From: Scalesia atractyloides
Taxonomy: Eukaryota > Streptophyta > Magnoliopsida > Asterales > Asteraceae
DNA length: 64,000 bases
Assembly: GCA_947069175.1 (NCBI GenBank)
Contig: CAMTDV010000013.1
Span: 52,520,610-52,584,609 of the forward strand
Reading direction: 5' to 3'
The notes below the pieces were generated by a model. It made no database searches, was not told the DNA's origin, and saw only the letters and a program-made list of their open reading frames with translations. Numbering within the stretch: the first letter of the stretch is position 1; the number at the start of each line of letters is the position of its first letter. The translations under genes and the position numbers were made by a program. Positions 12,025-24,824 of this stretch are shown here, piece by piece.

Positions 12025-13072
12025 CTAAGAAATATATAAAAATATTAATCTAACAAACGAACTACCAACACTATGATAACACTAAAAGTTGTTCTATCGT
12101 AACAAGAAAATACATAACAAGAATTCAAGATGAACGGTACAAGGTCCAACGAGTCCTAGGTGTCTAATAAACTCAATACACATGTAGGTTACATACGTGT
12201 ACGGACACCGAGTATGAATAGTAAGACGTACGGAACGCAAAGCTGTGAGTTCATGTCCCTCCTTTCAATGATTTCAAAGTTTTGATTTAAAACTATCGAG
12301 GGGAAATACATGTCTTAACGGACAGTATGTTAGCTATGGGTTTAGTTGATAACACGATCATTTGTGCGTAAGTAGGATGATGACAATAGTAACCATTAAT
12401 CACATAGTGACTAAGGTGCAAAAGATGTAGATCTACTGAGTTTGAGACATGCTCCACTCCTGGTTGGTATACCCTTCGGAGTGCTTTTGTGATCCCAATG
12501 ATGTCAAAGTTGTCTCGGTTTAGTTACTTACTTATGGCACATATATGTCAGGATGCTCGCGACACAATGATAGATTCTTAAAACTCCATGATGCTAATAA
12601 CATACTCAGATTTCATTACTGGATTTCAAGAATGACATTGCATATGAAAACATTAACTACATGAACTCGCCAACTTTTCTTGACTTTTAAAATTACATGT
12701 ATTCAAGACGCAAGGCATGAACTGGTGATATGATTCAGGTTATGCAAAAATGTCAAGACAACGACGTGCCATCTTTTGGAGGGTTTGCCTTCTATATCCC
12801 AACTTCATATGGGTATATAGGGGTCAAAATCTCATTATGCATTTATGATGAAAACAATATCTTATTTTGAAGTAATGTTCTTTGAACTATGATTACGATG
12901 ACAAGTTGAAAACAGTTAAAACTATGAAATCACTTTTGGATGGTTATAATTATGTGAATGCAACTTACTATTAGTATGGCATCGTTGTTGATTTATATTT
13001 GTTTACTTAATTGGATGCAATGATGACCTAATACTCACACACTTGCGCTTCCGCTACGACCAGGGTGTGACA
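8812..13072 (+). repeat. G2 5' LTR (4261 bp)
   Basis: It is bounded by TGTGACAAATGG and GACCAGGGTGTGACA and is clearly homologous to 19796-24164. It contains a poly-C run (9910-9919), a 28-30 bp tandem array (about 11650-11930) and an AT microsatellite (about 11982-12021). Short open frames near 9020-9570 are LTR sequence, repeated at 19938-20506, and are not genes. The LTR is unusually long for gypsy. Confidence 0.92.
11650..11930. repeat. GGGCTAGGCCCAA minisatellite in the G2 5' LTR
   Basis: Units of about 28-30 bp share the core ATGGGCTAGGCCCAATGACAT, with variants GGACAAAGCCCAA and GGGCAAGGCCCA. The GGGCTAGGCCC core is itself nearly palindromic. I count about nine units here, against about fourteen in the 3' LTR. 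Confidence 0.85.
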
Positions 13073-13454
13073 GGTTGCTATCAAAGCTCCAATTGTAGTA
13101 GCAGGGGAAAAACTTTTTATTAAAGTTTGGTCTACAACCACCAGGGGCTCACACATGAAAACAAGGTTTATAACATAACATAAATGTTTTCGGAATTATG
13201 ACAAAATGACAAAAAGGTTTTCATTGAGTGACGATGACATAAGGATCTATCACATGAGCTCAACTATAAGTAACGAGCAAGGATCAATACATGATTAGTC
13301 TACAATGGATAGACACCAAATAGTAAGATTACACGTGAAAACAAAAGAAAACAAGTCTTGCATGAGAAGTGGTGATTAATGTAAAATATATCATAAGTAA
13401 TAATAAATTACTAACATGTATATACATGTATTGTACGGATTATTTGCCAGGACT
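13073..13454 (+). other. G2 leader with degenerate primer-binding site
   Basis: Just after the 5' LTR, GGTTGCTATCAAAGCTCC resembles the TGGTATCAGAGC primer-binding consensus with changes. The remaining leader is AT-rich and non-coding. Confidence 0.6.
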
Positions 13455-14676
13455 ATGTCTTCTTCATCAAGCTACGAGGAGGATCCTATGGAGTACGTGT
13501 CCGATGACGGATACGGTTCTGATGCTGAGGCCCTACCCCATGAGGTCCCTGACGACGAGGACCTTGATGATTTTCAGCCATTTGCTCTTATTGACCCTAT
13601 GGAGGATGATGCCCCACAGGGAGATGACGTGTTAGCTGTTCCGCAGCTTCCAAACGACGTTATTGTTTATGGTCATCCGGAGGGCGAGCACGCGATCGTA
13701 CACTTGGCCGTACCTCTTGCCATTGTTCCTCCAGTCATCGATCTAGATGATGATGATGATGACATCCCAATGTTTCACGTCGACCATATGGAGGATGATC
13801 TCGGAGACGGCAAGGTCTTCGATGACATAGTTATACTTGAGATCCCACCCCCTGTCATACCTCGATATCTCGTCATCCTCAACCACCACCGAGAGTGAGC
13901 ATGAGGCGGATGATGCCTCTTCTGCCGCCCCAGATTCACCCGTACCGATGCACTCACCCCCTGCAGCCTCTCTGGCCCGTGTTAGCTCATTTCCTGCTAG
14001 TACCCCTACTCATGGACACGTTCCATATATTGGACCAGTTCCTTACTCTGGACCCGCACGACACTACTCACTGAGTGGTACCCCACGTGCACCTGATCAA
14101 CTACCCCCATTTTTCTCGGTGAGATCCACTTATCATCCCGTTTACAATCCATTTGCAGTTGTACCCTCCCACATGGCTGGACCTTCTTTCTCAGCTGGAT
14201 CATCTCCCATGTATGCCACACGCCCCATACCATCTACTGCATGTATGTCTACCCCGATACCCCCACCGGGCATGAGCCCTTCTGACCGCTACCACCCCTC
14301 ACACTTCCTTCCGATTCCGGTGGAGGAGAGGGTGGCTTCGCATGACCTTTGGCTCTCTTTGATCTTCCGAAGGATCAGGGAGCAAGAGACCCAACGTACT
14401 GCTCATGCCGCCGCTAGAGCCACACCCCCATTACCATCGTCATCACTACCACCCCCACCATCATACCCACCACCATCACCACCACCACTACCATTGTCAC
14501 CGCCATCGACCCCACCCTTTTACTGTCCATTTCACCACTCGTCTTGCCCATTTGAGGCGCGAGTGCAGGAGTTAGAATAGTTTCGGACTAATGCCACTAA
14601 GCGCGTTTCTGGTCTAAAGGAGGAGGTGGCTTACCATCGCGGTATGCTCCACCAATCACCATCTACACCACCCCCT
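13455..14676 (+). pseudogene. G2 pre-gag: acidic then proline-rich N-terminal region
   Basis: The likely start is the ATG of MSSSSSYEEDPMEYVSDD (13455), because upstream codons have no leader-like character. The first part is strongly acidic, including DDDDDD near 13750, and reads to about 13890. A frameshift then moves the reading to the frame running to 14579, which is rich in Ser and Pro with a proline-rich tract near 14420-14530. The last part (RRIREQETQR near 14360-14410, then ARVQELE, a stop at 14578 and KEEVAYHRG) looks helical and may form a coiled coil. No known domain was recognised. G1 carries a related region. Confidence 0.6.
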
Positions 14677-15302
14677 CCACCGTAGTAATATGTTTGTGAT
14701 TATCTTTTGGGGGTCAGACTTACTTTTAATGACCTAGCTCATGAAGACTCAGCTATGAAGATCCCGACTTTTGGAAGACAACTTGATGACATGAAGAAGC
14801 AATGTACAAGGAAAATTAACTTTTGTAATGTAAAACTTATATTGACTAGGGTTATGTATCCCTACGTCCTTTTCATCTTCATGAACAAAATGTAACAAGT
14901 TGTCATTGTATAAAAGTGTATTTTCTTTATTTATTTTCTTTATTTCACATTGTGGTTGATAGTGTCATGATGTGGTGATATTATGGTTGATGTATTGTGT
15001 TGTGGTGATACTGTGATTGATGTCTTATGATGCGATGACTATTTATGCAATGAATTACGTGCTTATGGTGATGATGGGTGTACGTATGTCATATACATAT
15101 ATTTTTCTTACTTATTACATACTGGATGAGCTTATACATATATGTTTGATACTAATAATAATAATAATAATAAATATAATAACAATAATAAATATATATT
15201 TATTATTAAACCAATTCGGCTAATTGTGAGTGACATTTTATGCTAGAAGACGATGTCGCCCCGCTGAAGGAGTTCCAACAATAATACACTGCCGACAACA
15301 CA
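14677..15302 (+). other. G2 non-coding spacer between pre-gag and gag
   Basis: This is AT-rich sequence with an AAT-rich microsatellite (about 15150-15200) and no supported frame. Confidence 0.5.
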
Positions 15303-16472
15303 AGTGGAGTTAGATAAACGCATTTCTCAGGCAATTGCGCAGTACGAAGCTAACCGCTCCGAACACAGCGGTGGTACTAGAGGTTCAACCAGAGGAAATC
15401 CTCCAACTCGTAATACACGATTATTCATAAAACCGCATGATACTCTCATTTATTCTATTCGTGATTTTTGGTTACTCATGCTTAAATGGTGTATCCAATG
15501 ATTTCAGGTTGCACTTACAAGCAGCTTCTAGACTGCAAACCTCTGAATTATGATGGTACCGGAGGTGTTATAGCCTTTGTACGTTGGGCTTAGAAGATTG
15601 AATTGGTCATTCGGATGAGCAAGTGCCCTACTGAACAAAGAGTCACTTATGTTACTGGACTCTTCGTGGATGGAGCTTTATGTTGGTGGAACCTCCAGGT
15701 CCAAACTAAGGGCGACAATGCTGCATACGCCCTAACCTGGGAGGAACTTAAAGAAATGATGAGAAAGAAGTTTTGCTCAAGATTGGAAATTCAAAAGTTG
15801 GAGACTGAGTTCTGGAATTTAATCATGATTGGTTCAGATATTGCTGGGTACACGCAGCGATTTCATGACTTGTCTCGAGTGGTTCCATACTTAGTGGAGC
15901 CCGAATTTAAGCGGATTGAGAGGTACAGCTGGGGACTTACCCCTAAAATTTTGAGTCTAGTTACCTCTTCGAAACCCACTGAGATTGGAGGAGCGATTTA
16001 TTTAGTTGTCAGCCTCACTGAAGCGGTTGTACGTCAGGGAAGGTTGCCTAAATGTGGTGTGAACAAGAAGGAAATTACTAAGGAGACTACAGACTCCAAT
16101 AAAAGGAAATTCTCCCATTTCAAGAAAGGCTCTCAAGGTAATAATAACAGTAACAAGACGCAAGCAACGAGAGAAGTCAAAGAAACAAAAGCATATATTA
16201 GCACTACCACAAACGATGTTGCTAAGAAATCTTATACTAGGGGAGCACCAAAATGCCCCAAATGCCCTTTCCACCACTATGGGGAATGCCGAGGCCCCAA
16301 GTGTGGAAAATGTGGTAGGTTTGGACATCGCACCGATGCGTGCCGGGGAACAAATACTAGAGATCAAGGTAGTTTTGGATGTGGAGACAAAGGGGATTTC
16401 AAGAAAGATTGCCCTAAAGAAAACCAAACTCGGGGAAGAGCATTCATGATTGTAGCTAAGGATGCTCGCTAG
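15303..16472 (+). pseudogene. G2 gag (capsid and nucleocapsid)
   Basis: Gag forms the particle and binds RNA. After CTYKQLLDCKPLNYDGTGG (about 15510-15570) the frame is broken near 15590 and resumes to 16472. It carries the retrotransposon-gag signature (WWNLQVQTKG, TWEELKEMMRKKFC, YTQRFHDLSRVVPYLVEPE, KRIERY-WGL). Two CCHC-type knuckles follow, CPKCPFHHYGEC and CGKCGRFGHRTDAC (about 16255-16350), and a third (CGDKGDFKKDC) has lost its first cysteine and its histidine. The upstream part 15303-15500 contains stops. Confidence 0.8.
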
Positions 16473-18290
16473 GACCCGAATGTGATCACCGGTACGTTCC
16501 CTATCAACGATCACTTTGCATCTATTCTTTTTGATACGGGGTAGATTTCAGTTTTATTTCTTAGGAGTTTAGAGATATACATGGGGTCGACTCGAGTAAA
16601 TTAGATGTTCTGTACTCGATTGAACTAGCTAATGGGATATTAGTAGAATCGGGGGAAATAATAAAGAAATGTATGTTAGAATTAGGTGAACGAAATTTGA
16701 TATAGATTTATTACCAGTTCAACTGGGTAGTTTTGATGTCGTTATTGGTATGGATTGGCTATCCGATAATCAACCAGAAGTCATATGTCGCGAGAAAATC
16801 ATTCGCATCCCCCTACCCGATGGAGAATATTTGATGATTCACGGTGAGAAGCATGACACACCATTACGAATCATAAATTGCATGAAAGCTCAAAAATGTT
16901 TTGACGAAAGGATGCATCGCCTTTCTTGCCCATGTGGTGGATAAAAAGGACGAGGATCGCAAGGTGGAGGACATCCCAGTAGTTAGGGAATATCCCGAGG
17001 TCTTTCCGAAAGACTTGCCAGGACTACCTCAGCAGCGACAAGTCGAATTCCGTATTGATTTAGTGCCAGGAGTTGCACCTGTGGCGAAAGCCCCATATCG
17101 ACTAGCGCCCTCGGAGATGCAAGAATTATCTACTCAGTTACTTGACAAAGGGTTCATAAGACCGAGTTTCTCGCCTTGGGGAGCTCCGGTGCTGTTTGTG
17201 AAAAAGAAGGACAGAACCTTCCGAATGTGCATCGACTACCGGGAACTAAACAAGTTAACCATCAAGAACCGGTACCCATTACCAAGGATCGACGACCTAT
17301 CGATCAGTTACAAGGGTCGAGTTTTTACTCAAATATTGATTTAAGATCTGGGTATTATTAGTTAAGAATCCAAGAGGAAAGTATTCCTAAGACAACATTT
17401 AGGACTCGCTACGGTCATTATGAGTTCCTTGTTATGCCTTTTGGCCTAACGAACGCCCCTGCAGTATTTATGGATTTGATGAACCGGGTATGTAAGCCAT
17501 ACCTCGACAAGTTCGTGATCGTTTTTATAGATGGCATATTAATATACTCGCGAACCGAGGAAGAACACGGACAACACTTGAGAACTATACTGGAATTGCT
17601 AAAGAAGGATTATATGCTAAGTTCTCGAAATGGGAATTTTGGATCCGCGAAGTACGATTTCTCGGTCACGTAGTGAACGAGAATAGAATACATGCTGACC
17701 CTTCAAAAACTGAAGCTATAAAGAACTGGACCACGCCAAGAACCCGCACGATAATACGACAATTCCTAGGATTACCGGGATACTACAGGAGGTTTATTGA
17801 GAACTTCTCAAAAGTTGCTCAGTTGCTAACCTCGCTTACACAGAAAGATAGAAAGTTCGATTGGGGAGAAAAACAAGAATCGGCGTTTCAAGTATTAAAA
17901 GAGAAATTATGTAAGGCGCCGATATTATCACTCCCAGACGGTACCGATGACTTTGTGGTGTACTGTGATGCATCACATCAAGGTTTGGGTTGCGTGTTAA
18001 TGCAACGCGAAAAAGTCATTGCGTACGCGTCGCATCACGCATGACCTAGAATTAGGCGTAGTGGTATTTGCCTTGAAGATCTGGCATCATTATTTATATG
18101 GCACTAAGTGTACCATATTCATTGATCATAAAAGTCTTCAATATATATTCAACCAAAAGGAACTGAATATGCGCCAACGACGTTGGGTGGAACGGTTGAA
18201 TGATTATGACTGTGAGATCAAGTATCACCCGGGCAAGGCAAATGTTGTAGCAGATGCCTTGAGCAGGAAAGAACGAATCAAAACATTATG
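16473..18290 (+). pseudogene. G2 pol part 1: protease, reverse transcriptase, RNase H
   Basis: A protease site FASILFDTG is followed immediately by a stop (about 16516-16544), and protease continues as VVIGMDWLSDNQPE near 16740. RT begins at VFPKDLPGLP (about 17000) and shows PYRLAPSEMQEL, FSPWGAPVLFVKKKD, MCIDYRELNKLTIKNRYPLP and MPFGLTNAPAVF. The catalytic FIDD reads FIDG (17524-17535), a lost aspartate. RNase H follows: FVVYCDASHQGLGC, THDLELGVVVFALK, DHKSLQ and KANVVADALSRK. Frameshifts lie near 17300-17430, 17670 and 18030. The family needs one uninterrupted frame, so this copy is dead. Confidence 0.88.
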
Positions 18291-19757
18291 GATACGAGCT
18301 TTAGAAATGATGATCCAGACAAACTTTACAGCTCAAGTGCATGATGCACAACAAGAAGCTTTAAAACTAGAAAACATTTCAGGGGAATCATTATGGGGAA
18401 TGGAAAAACAATTGGAACCGAACATGGATGGAACTTTATATTTCATGGGAAGGATCTGGATTCCTTATTATGGCAATTTGCAAGACTTGGTGCTGGATGA
18501 AGCACACAAGTCCAAATACTTGATACACCCAGGATCGGATAAAATGTACCAGGATCTAAAAGAGTATTATTGGTGACCGAATCTCAAGGGAGATATTGCA
18601 ACCTATGTTGGGAAATACCTAACTTGTGCAAAGGTTAAGGCCAAATACCAAAAACCATCTGGTTTATTGAAACAACCCAAAATCCCAATTTGGAAGTGGG
18701 AACAAATCTCAATGGATTTTATTACAAAATTACCCCGGGCCTCTCGAGTTCATGACATGATCTGGGTTATCATTGATCGGTTAACCAAATCAGCTCACTT
18801 CTTACCCATCCGTGAGAAAGACAGTACAGAGAAGGTAGCTGAATTGTATCTTAAGGAAATTGTAGCACGTCATAGAGTGCCAATCTCAATAATCTCGGAT
18901 AGAGATGGTCGCTTTGTGTCGTGGATCTGGCAATCATTTCAAACTTCGTTTGGTTCTCACTTAGATTTAAGCACAACTTTTCATCAGCAGACCGATGGTC
19001 AAAGCGAGCGAACCATCCAAACTTTGGAAGACATGCTTCGGGCCTGTGTGATGGATTTAGGCGGAAACTAGGATACTCATTACTGTTGGTAGAGTTTTCC
19101 TACAATAACAGTTATCACACCAGTATCAAGGCCGCGCCGTTCGAAGCACTATATGGACGAAAGTGTCGATCACCGCTATGTTGGGCGGAAGTCGGTGACA
19201 GACAACTCATTGGTCCCGAACTAGTACTATAGACCACAGACAAAATATTCAAGATCCGTGAGCGTATCAAAGCAGCACGAGATAGACAAAAGAGCTACGC
19301 AGATCGGAGACGCAAAACATTATCCTTCGAGGTTGGAGACAAAGTATTACTAAAGGTCTCACCTTGGAAAGGCGTAGCTAGATTCGGGAAGTGGGGAAAA
19401 CTAAACCTGAGATATATTGGGCCTTTCGAAATTCTGGCAAAGATCGGTACAGTGGCTTACAAATTAAAACTACAAGAGGAACTCAATAATGTACACGACA
19501 CATTTCATGTGTCTAATATGAAGAAAAGGCCGACTAATGACACAGTTATTATCCCAGCGGATGAGATTCATGTTGATGACAAACTTCAATTTACCAAAGA
19601 ACCCGTTGAAGTCATGGACTAGAAAGTCCAAATCAAACTGGTAAACGTTCGCTGGAACTCACGTCACGATCTCGAGTACACGTGGGAATGTAAAGATCAG
19701 ATAAAGGCAAAATACCCCCACCTATTCAAGAAGACTCCTTCAGAGGATGCCTCATAG
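18291..19757 (+). pseudogene. G2 pol part 2: integrase and chromodomain-like tail
   Basis: Integrase inserts the cDNA. The zinc-binding region (IHPGSDKMYQDLKEYYW, LTCAKVKAKYQKPSG) is interrupted by a stop at 18574-18576. The DDE core follows: first Asp in MDFITKLPRASR, second in IISDRDGRF, Glu in QTDGQSERTIQTLEDMLR. A stop or frameshift near 19070 precedes YNNSYHTSIKAAPFEALYGR. The tail VRWNSRHDLEYTWECKDQ ends at 19757. After it lie the box AGGACGAAATTC (19767-19778) and the polypurine tract. Confidence 0.86.
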
Positions 19758-19795
19758 TGAATTTCAGGACGAAATTCTTTTTAACAGGGGGAGTA

Positions 19796-22700
19796 TGTGA
19801 CAAATGGCAAATAACCGGTAATTTCGTACAATTTAATCACTATTTTTATTTCAAAATCTCATGCATATTATCATAATTTAATTGTGTACCTGATTCGTAC
19901 ATCATATCCTAAGTATTAGGGCAAACCAAACAATGCCCTAAAAGTGTTGGTAGAAAGTGGTGGGCGTACTATTTGCGGTTTCACTATTTGTGTCAGCAAA
20001 ACTGCTAAAACGGAATAGAATAGCGAATAACGGCATGCTAATGCCATGATTGAGTCCATATATAATTGAAAACATTGATATGAGAACACCCATTACAAAA
20101 ATTCGTAACTTTCCGGTACAACTCCTAACTTGCAAAATTGTCCATTTCGACCAAAAAGGCGACAAATTTGGTGGGTTTCAGATTTCAGAATGATAATAAA
20201 ACAATGTTGAACATCCTAAAACAATATGGGAATAGCAAAAATGCATAAAAGACATCGTTTCCGGTCATGCGACAAACAGTGCACAACTCGACCGGAAAGC
20301 AACCGTTTGTCGAACTGACGAACATTTTAGTGGCCGATAGGCTCATTCATGCATCTAGAGAACTAGTTAAGCCTCATTTTAGACTCGGAATCCATTCAAT
20401 TATCTTGAGGTCATTGAAACACAACTTCCGAAAAAGTTCGACGACAGGATATATAACTGCCGATATCGAGCGAACAATCGAACAAAAGGCATTTCGGCCA
20501 TCCTAACTCAGCATATACTCATCTAGCAAACTAGTTAAGCATATTTCTAGATCGGAAGTGCACTAAATAAATGCCACGGCACTTGTGGTGGTCAAAAACC
20601 AAAGCTTCCGGTACTAAATAATAAGGTTCGTTTATTAGCGATTAATGTGTCGAAGAGCGAACTCGTGACGTTTTCGTCATCCAAAACTTATATTAAATTA
20701 TCAAGTGGACTAATTATCATAGATTAACACCCTAAACCCTAGTTATATGCTAAGGATACAAGATCACCTAATCACAACACTTAACCTAATTACTAAAATA
20801 TCTAATACATAAGCATGTGTTATAAAAAAAATACATTTTACCCCCCCCCTACATGTTGGCGGATTCAAGTGGGTCCCACACCCACTTGATCCTTGTTGAA
20901 AATGTGAGATTTGAGGCATGGTGGTGATTATTGTGACATATGGAGTATGGCTAAAATATATAACATAACCTACACTAATATCTTCATCATTTTCACCTCA
21001 AAATTTTGAAACCACCTTCCATCTTTCTCTCTCTTTCACACGGTCACAACCACCTCCATATAACCACCATAAGACCACCAGTAACCACCTCATGCCACTC
21101 ACTTTAAAGCCACTTCAAGACCATCCAAGATGCTAGCAAAGGTGAGGACCATTAGGGCTTTCTTGGCGATTCATTTTCATCCTAGATCTTCACTAAACTT
21201 GTGCACCCATTGTAAGACAAATCTCTTCATATTCTAGCTTCTTATCATGTCTAGTTTAAGGAAGTACAAGTTGATCATCTTGAAAATGAAGAAAATATAA
21301 TCTAAAAACCCTAAATCACACCTTAATAATAACACTAAATATAGTTTATTTTGTGTTGATTATGTGTTTAAATGTTAACTAGTTAGCATGATGGTGTTGT
21401 TTATGTTAAAGTAAGTGTATAAGTTAGATGAACTTGTATGGATAAATATGCAAATGATGATTTAAACATGGTAATGTTTAAATCTATGCAAGATCATCGA
21501 CTTCATCATCCATAAAGATTACTACAATCTAAAAGTAATTTTATCACATATGAGTAACTTTTATAAAGAATAAACACTATGATTTAAGATGTAACCATCT
21601 TAAAAAGTGTAGTGATCAAAGGGGTTTAAAATGAATGACTTGATCTAGTGATGTAACAAATATGATGGTTTAAAAATGCTAATAAATGTTGAAATCGCAT
21701 TACATTTTTAGTAAGATTTTGACTACCAAAATGCTATGGATCATGATGTACGTAAGTTGTAAAAAAATAATATGAAAGCTTTAAATTATTTGTTGATCTT
21801 GAGTATGAGTTTAAACAGGGTTTAAATACGTTTTAAAAACGTTGAAAACGTCATACTTTAGGGGAAATATGGCGAAAAAATCTAATCGCGATTAAGGTAT
21901 GATTAACGGGTTGATTAGCGGGACTAAATGTGATTAGTAACTTAAATCGTCATTAAGTAAGTTCTAATGACAAGGGTTAAACCCTAAACACCCAAGTGTT
22001 CAACAAGTGTGTGTGTGTGTGTATATATATATATATTTACAAGTAAAAATAAGTGATCCTTATAAATAAATATATGGTTACTTGTGGAAATAAAAGTATA
22101 TGTACATATTTTTCACCAATAATTATGTATAAATACATGTGTATGGTATGTGTACGTATTTAGAAGCTTAGGGTATTCACCATAAAAATACCCAACTATA
22201 CACAAAATACTACAAACACTTGAAAACATTACTAAGTATTGGTGACACAAGCAAATATATTTTTACAATACGTCGAAACAATAATCGGACAAACGAAGCA
22301 ATGCGGACGACGGGCGAACGAACACAGATACACCGTGGCGTCGACAACCAACGAATAAATCGCCGACACAAAGAGTTATTACGAAGACGGTCGATTTACA
22401 ACGAGAAAAAAAGCATGTATTAAATGACGACAAGTCAAAACTATATATATTTAGACACTTAACATATATATATATATATATATATATGTTATTGATATCA
22501 AAACCCGGAAAGTTTAAACATTAAGAATTTACTAATCATAAAATAAGTATACTTACAAATCAATACATAGTAAAAATTATAAGTATAAGACTTATAAAAA
22601 TGGGCTCTTGTTAATGAATTTGGGCTAGGCCCAATTTATAAAAGACATGGGCAAGGCCCAGTTACATAAATTATATGGACAAGGCCCAAATGTATAAAAT

Positions 22701-23060
22701 ATATGGACAAAGCCCAAAAGCATATAAATTACATGGGCTAAGCCCAACAACATAAATTACATGGGCTAGGCCAATGACATAAATTACATGGGCTAGGCCC
22801 AATCACATAAAGACATGGGCTAGCCCAATCACATAAAGATATGGGCTAGGCCCATTGACATAAATTACACGGGCTAGGCCCAATGACATAAAGACATGGG
22901 CTAGGTCCAATGACATAAATTACATGGGCTAGGCCCAATGACATGAAAACATGGGCTAGGCCCAATGACATAAATGACATGGGCAAGGCCCAATGACACC
23001 CGTGCAAGGCACGAGGACATGTGAAGGGCAAGGCCCGGTTCTTACACGATTTAGGAATAA

Positions 23061-23098
<38 letters not shown>

Positions 23099-24164
23099 TG
23101 TGTGTGTGTGTATATATATATATAAATACAAATTCTTGAGAAATATATAAAAATATTAATCGAACAAACGAACTACCAACACTATGATAACACTAAAAGT
23201 TGTTCTATCATAACAAGGAAATACATAACAAGAATCAAGATGAATGGTACAAGGTCCAACGAGGCCTAAGTGTCTAATAAACTAAATACACATGTAGGTT
23301 ACACACGTGTACAGACACCGACTATGAATAGTACGACGTACGGAACGCAAAGCTGTGAGTTCATGTCCCTCCTTTGAATTATTCCAAATTATGTTTTTAA
23401 ACTATCAAGGGGAAATACATGTCATAACAAACAGTTTGTTAGCTACGGGTTTAGTTGATAACATGATCATTTGTGCGTAAGTAGGATGATGACAATAGTA
23501 ACCATAAGGTGCAAAAGATGTAGACCTATTAAGTTTGAGACGCGCTCCACTCCTGGTTGGTATACCCTTCGGAGTGCTTTTGTGATCCCAATGATGTCAA
23601 AAATGTCTCGGTTTGGTTACTTACTTATGGCACATATACGTCAGGGTGCTCGCAACACACTGAAAGATCCTTAAAACTCCATGATGCTAATAACATACTC
23701 AGATTTCATTACTGGATTTCAAGAATGACATTTTATATGAAAACATTAACTACATGAACTCGCCAACTTTTGTTGACTTTTAAAATTACATGTATTTCAG
23801 GACGGAAGGCATGAGCTGGTGATATGATTCGGGTTATTGGAAAATGTCAAGACAACGATGTGCCATTTTGGAGGGTTTGCCTTTTATATCCCAACTTCGT
23901 ATGTGTATATAGGGGTCAAAACCTCATTATGCATTTATGATGAAAACAATATCTTATTTTGAAGTAATGTTCTTTGAATTATGATTACGATGACAAGTTG
24001 AAAACAGTTAAAACTATGAAATCACTTCTGGATGGTTCTAATTATGGGAATGTAACTTACTTTTAGTATGGCATCGTTGTTGATTTATATTTGTTTACTT
24101 AATTAGATGCAATGATTACCTAATAGTCGCACACTTGCGCTTCCACTACGACCAGGGTGTGACA
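19796..24164 (+). repeat. G2 3' LTR (4369 bp)
   Basis: It starts after the polypurine tract AACAGGGGGAGTA (about 19783-19795) and ends GGTGTGACA before the target duplication CCTAC. It matches the 5' LTR, except that it lacks about 59 bp near 19925 and carries a longer minisatellite (22600-23030) and longer AT/TG microsatellites (22455-22490, 23062-23123). Confidence 0.92.
22600..23030. repeat. Expanded GGGCTAGGCCCAA minisatellite in the G2 3' LTR
   Basis: This is the same unit as at 11650-11930, with about fourteen copies including alternating ATAAATTACATGGGCTAGGCCC and ATAAAGACATGGGCTAGGCCC forms. The copy-number change arose after insertion, since the two LTRs of one element start identical. 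Confidence 0.85.
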
Positions 24165-24300
24165 CCTACCCCGCCTGTCTGGGGCATACAAGTACCACCT
24201 ATGGACCAACCACCATCCCCTCAGACCATCCGTTGGATCGGACATTTGTATGACCAAATAGTAGCTTACCACTGCACGAGCAGAGGAGACTCACCATAGG
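24165..24300 (+). pseudogene. G1 pre-gag region, part 2
   Basis: This resumes the proline-rich reading broken at 8811: PTPPVWGIQVPPMDQPPSPQ, then IGHLYDQIVAYHC, ending at a stop near 24298. It matches in style the end of the G2 pre-gag (KEEVAYHRG). Continuity across the CCTAC duplication is the evidence for nesting. Confidence 0.6.
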
Positions 24301-24824
24301 AGTGTTATATAAGGGTTCATTAGTAGCACTCAACAGGCAGTGATGGCATTTCAACAGTCTTGGGGGCGGGATCGTTACCAGTAGGGACGTTCCCAGACCC
24401 TATTGTATCTATGATTGGCACTGATTGCACTGTTAGCAATAAGGTTCGTGTGGTTGGCGCTTTAGTCACGTCGGTAGAGGGAGGGTTTCGTATGTATATA
24501 GAGATCTTTTGATCTCCTATCAAGCACTAGGCGACCGTATGCCTACGTAAAGATAGGGTTGTATGATATAGTATGTTACTAGTACTCGATGTTGATAGTA
24601 TGTGTGTACGTCACGTGATGACAAATTTTGACTAGTACGTTACTAACATAAATCCTTAGTGGATCCGGCCTGTGTGCTAGTTTTGATTATTGTACAACAG
24701 CGTTTATATGTATAATAGTGACTGTTGTTTATACGTGTTCGTGTGTTTATGAGATTATTAACAATTTTGATGAAAAGCAATCTGATATGTGATACATGTA
24801 TCAATATATACACTTTTTTATAGA
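24301..24824 (+). other. G1 non-coding spacer before gag
   Basis: No supported frame was seen. It occupies the same position as the G2 spacer 14677-15302 and is AT-rich. Confidence 0.45.

Larger units (their letters stand above)
8812..24164 (+). mobile_element. G2: Ty3/gypsy retrotransposon nested in G1
   Basis: This is a 15.35-kb element with long LTRs (8812-13072 and 19796-24164) and a perfect 5-bp target duplication CCTAC (8807-8811 and 24165-24169). Its ends are TGTGACAAATGG and GGGTGTGACA. The internal order is degenerate primer site, acidic/proline-rich pre-gag, gag with zinc knuckles, PR, RT, RNase H, INT and a chromodomain-like tail, then a polypurine tract. This is the order of a plant gypsy element, probably of the chromovirus (Tekay-like) group; the group assignment is inference. 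It is the youngest insertion in the nest. Confidence 0.93.

Noticed and set aside
16002..16514. 170-codon minus-strand frame
   Set aside because: It is the antisense shadow of G2 gag, which shows clear capsid and zinc-knuckle motifs on the plus strand.
24320..24523. Minus-strand frame of 67 codons
   Set aside because: It lies in the G1 spacer before gag, without domain or conservation evidence.
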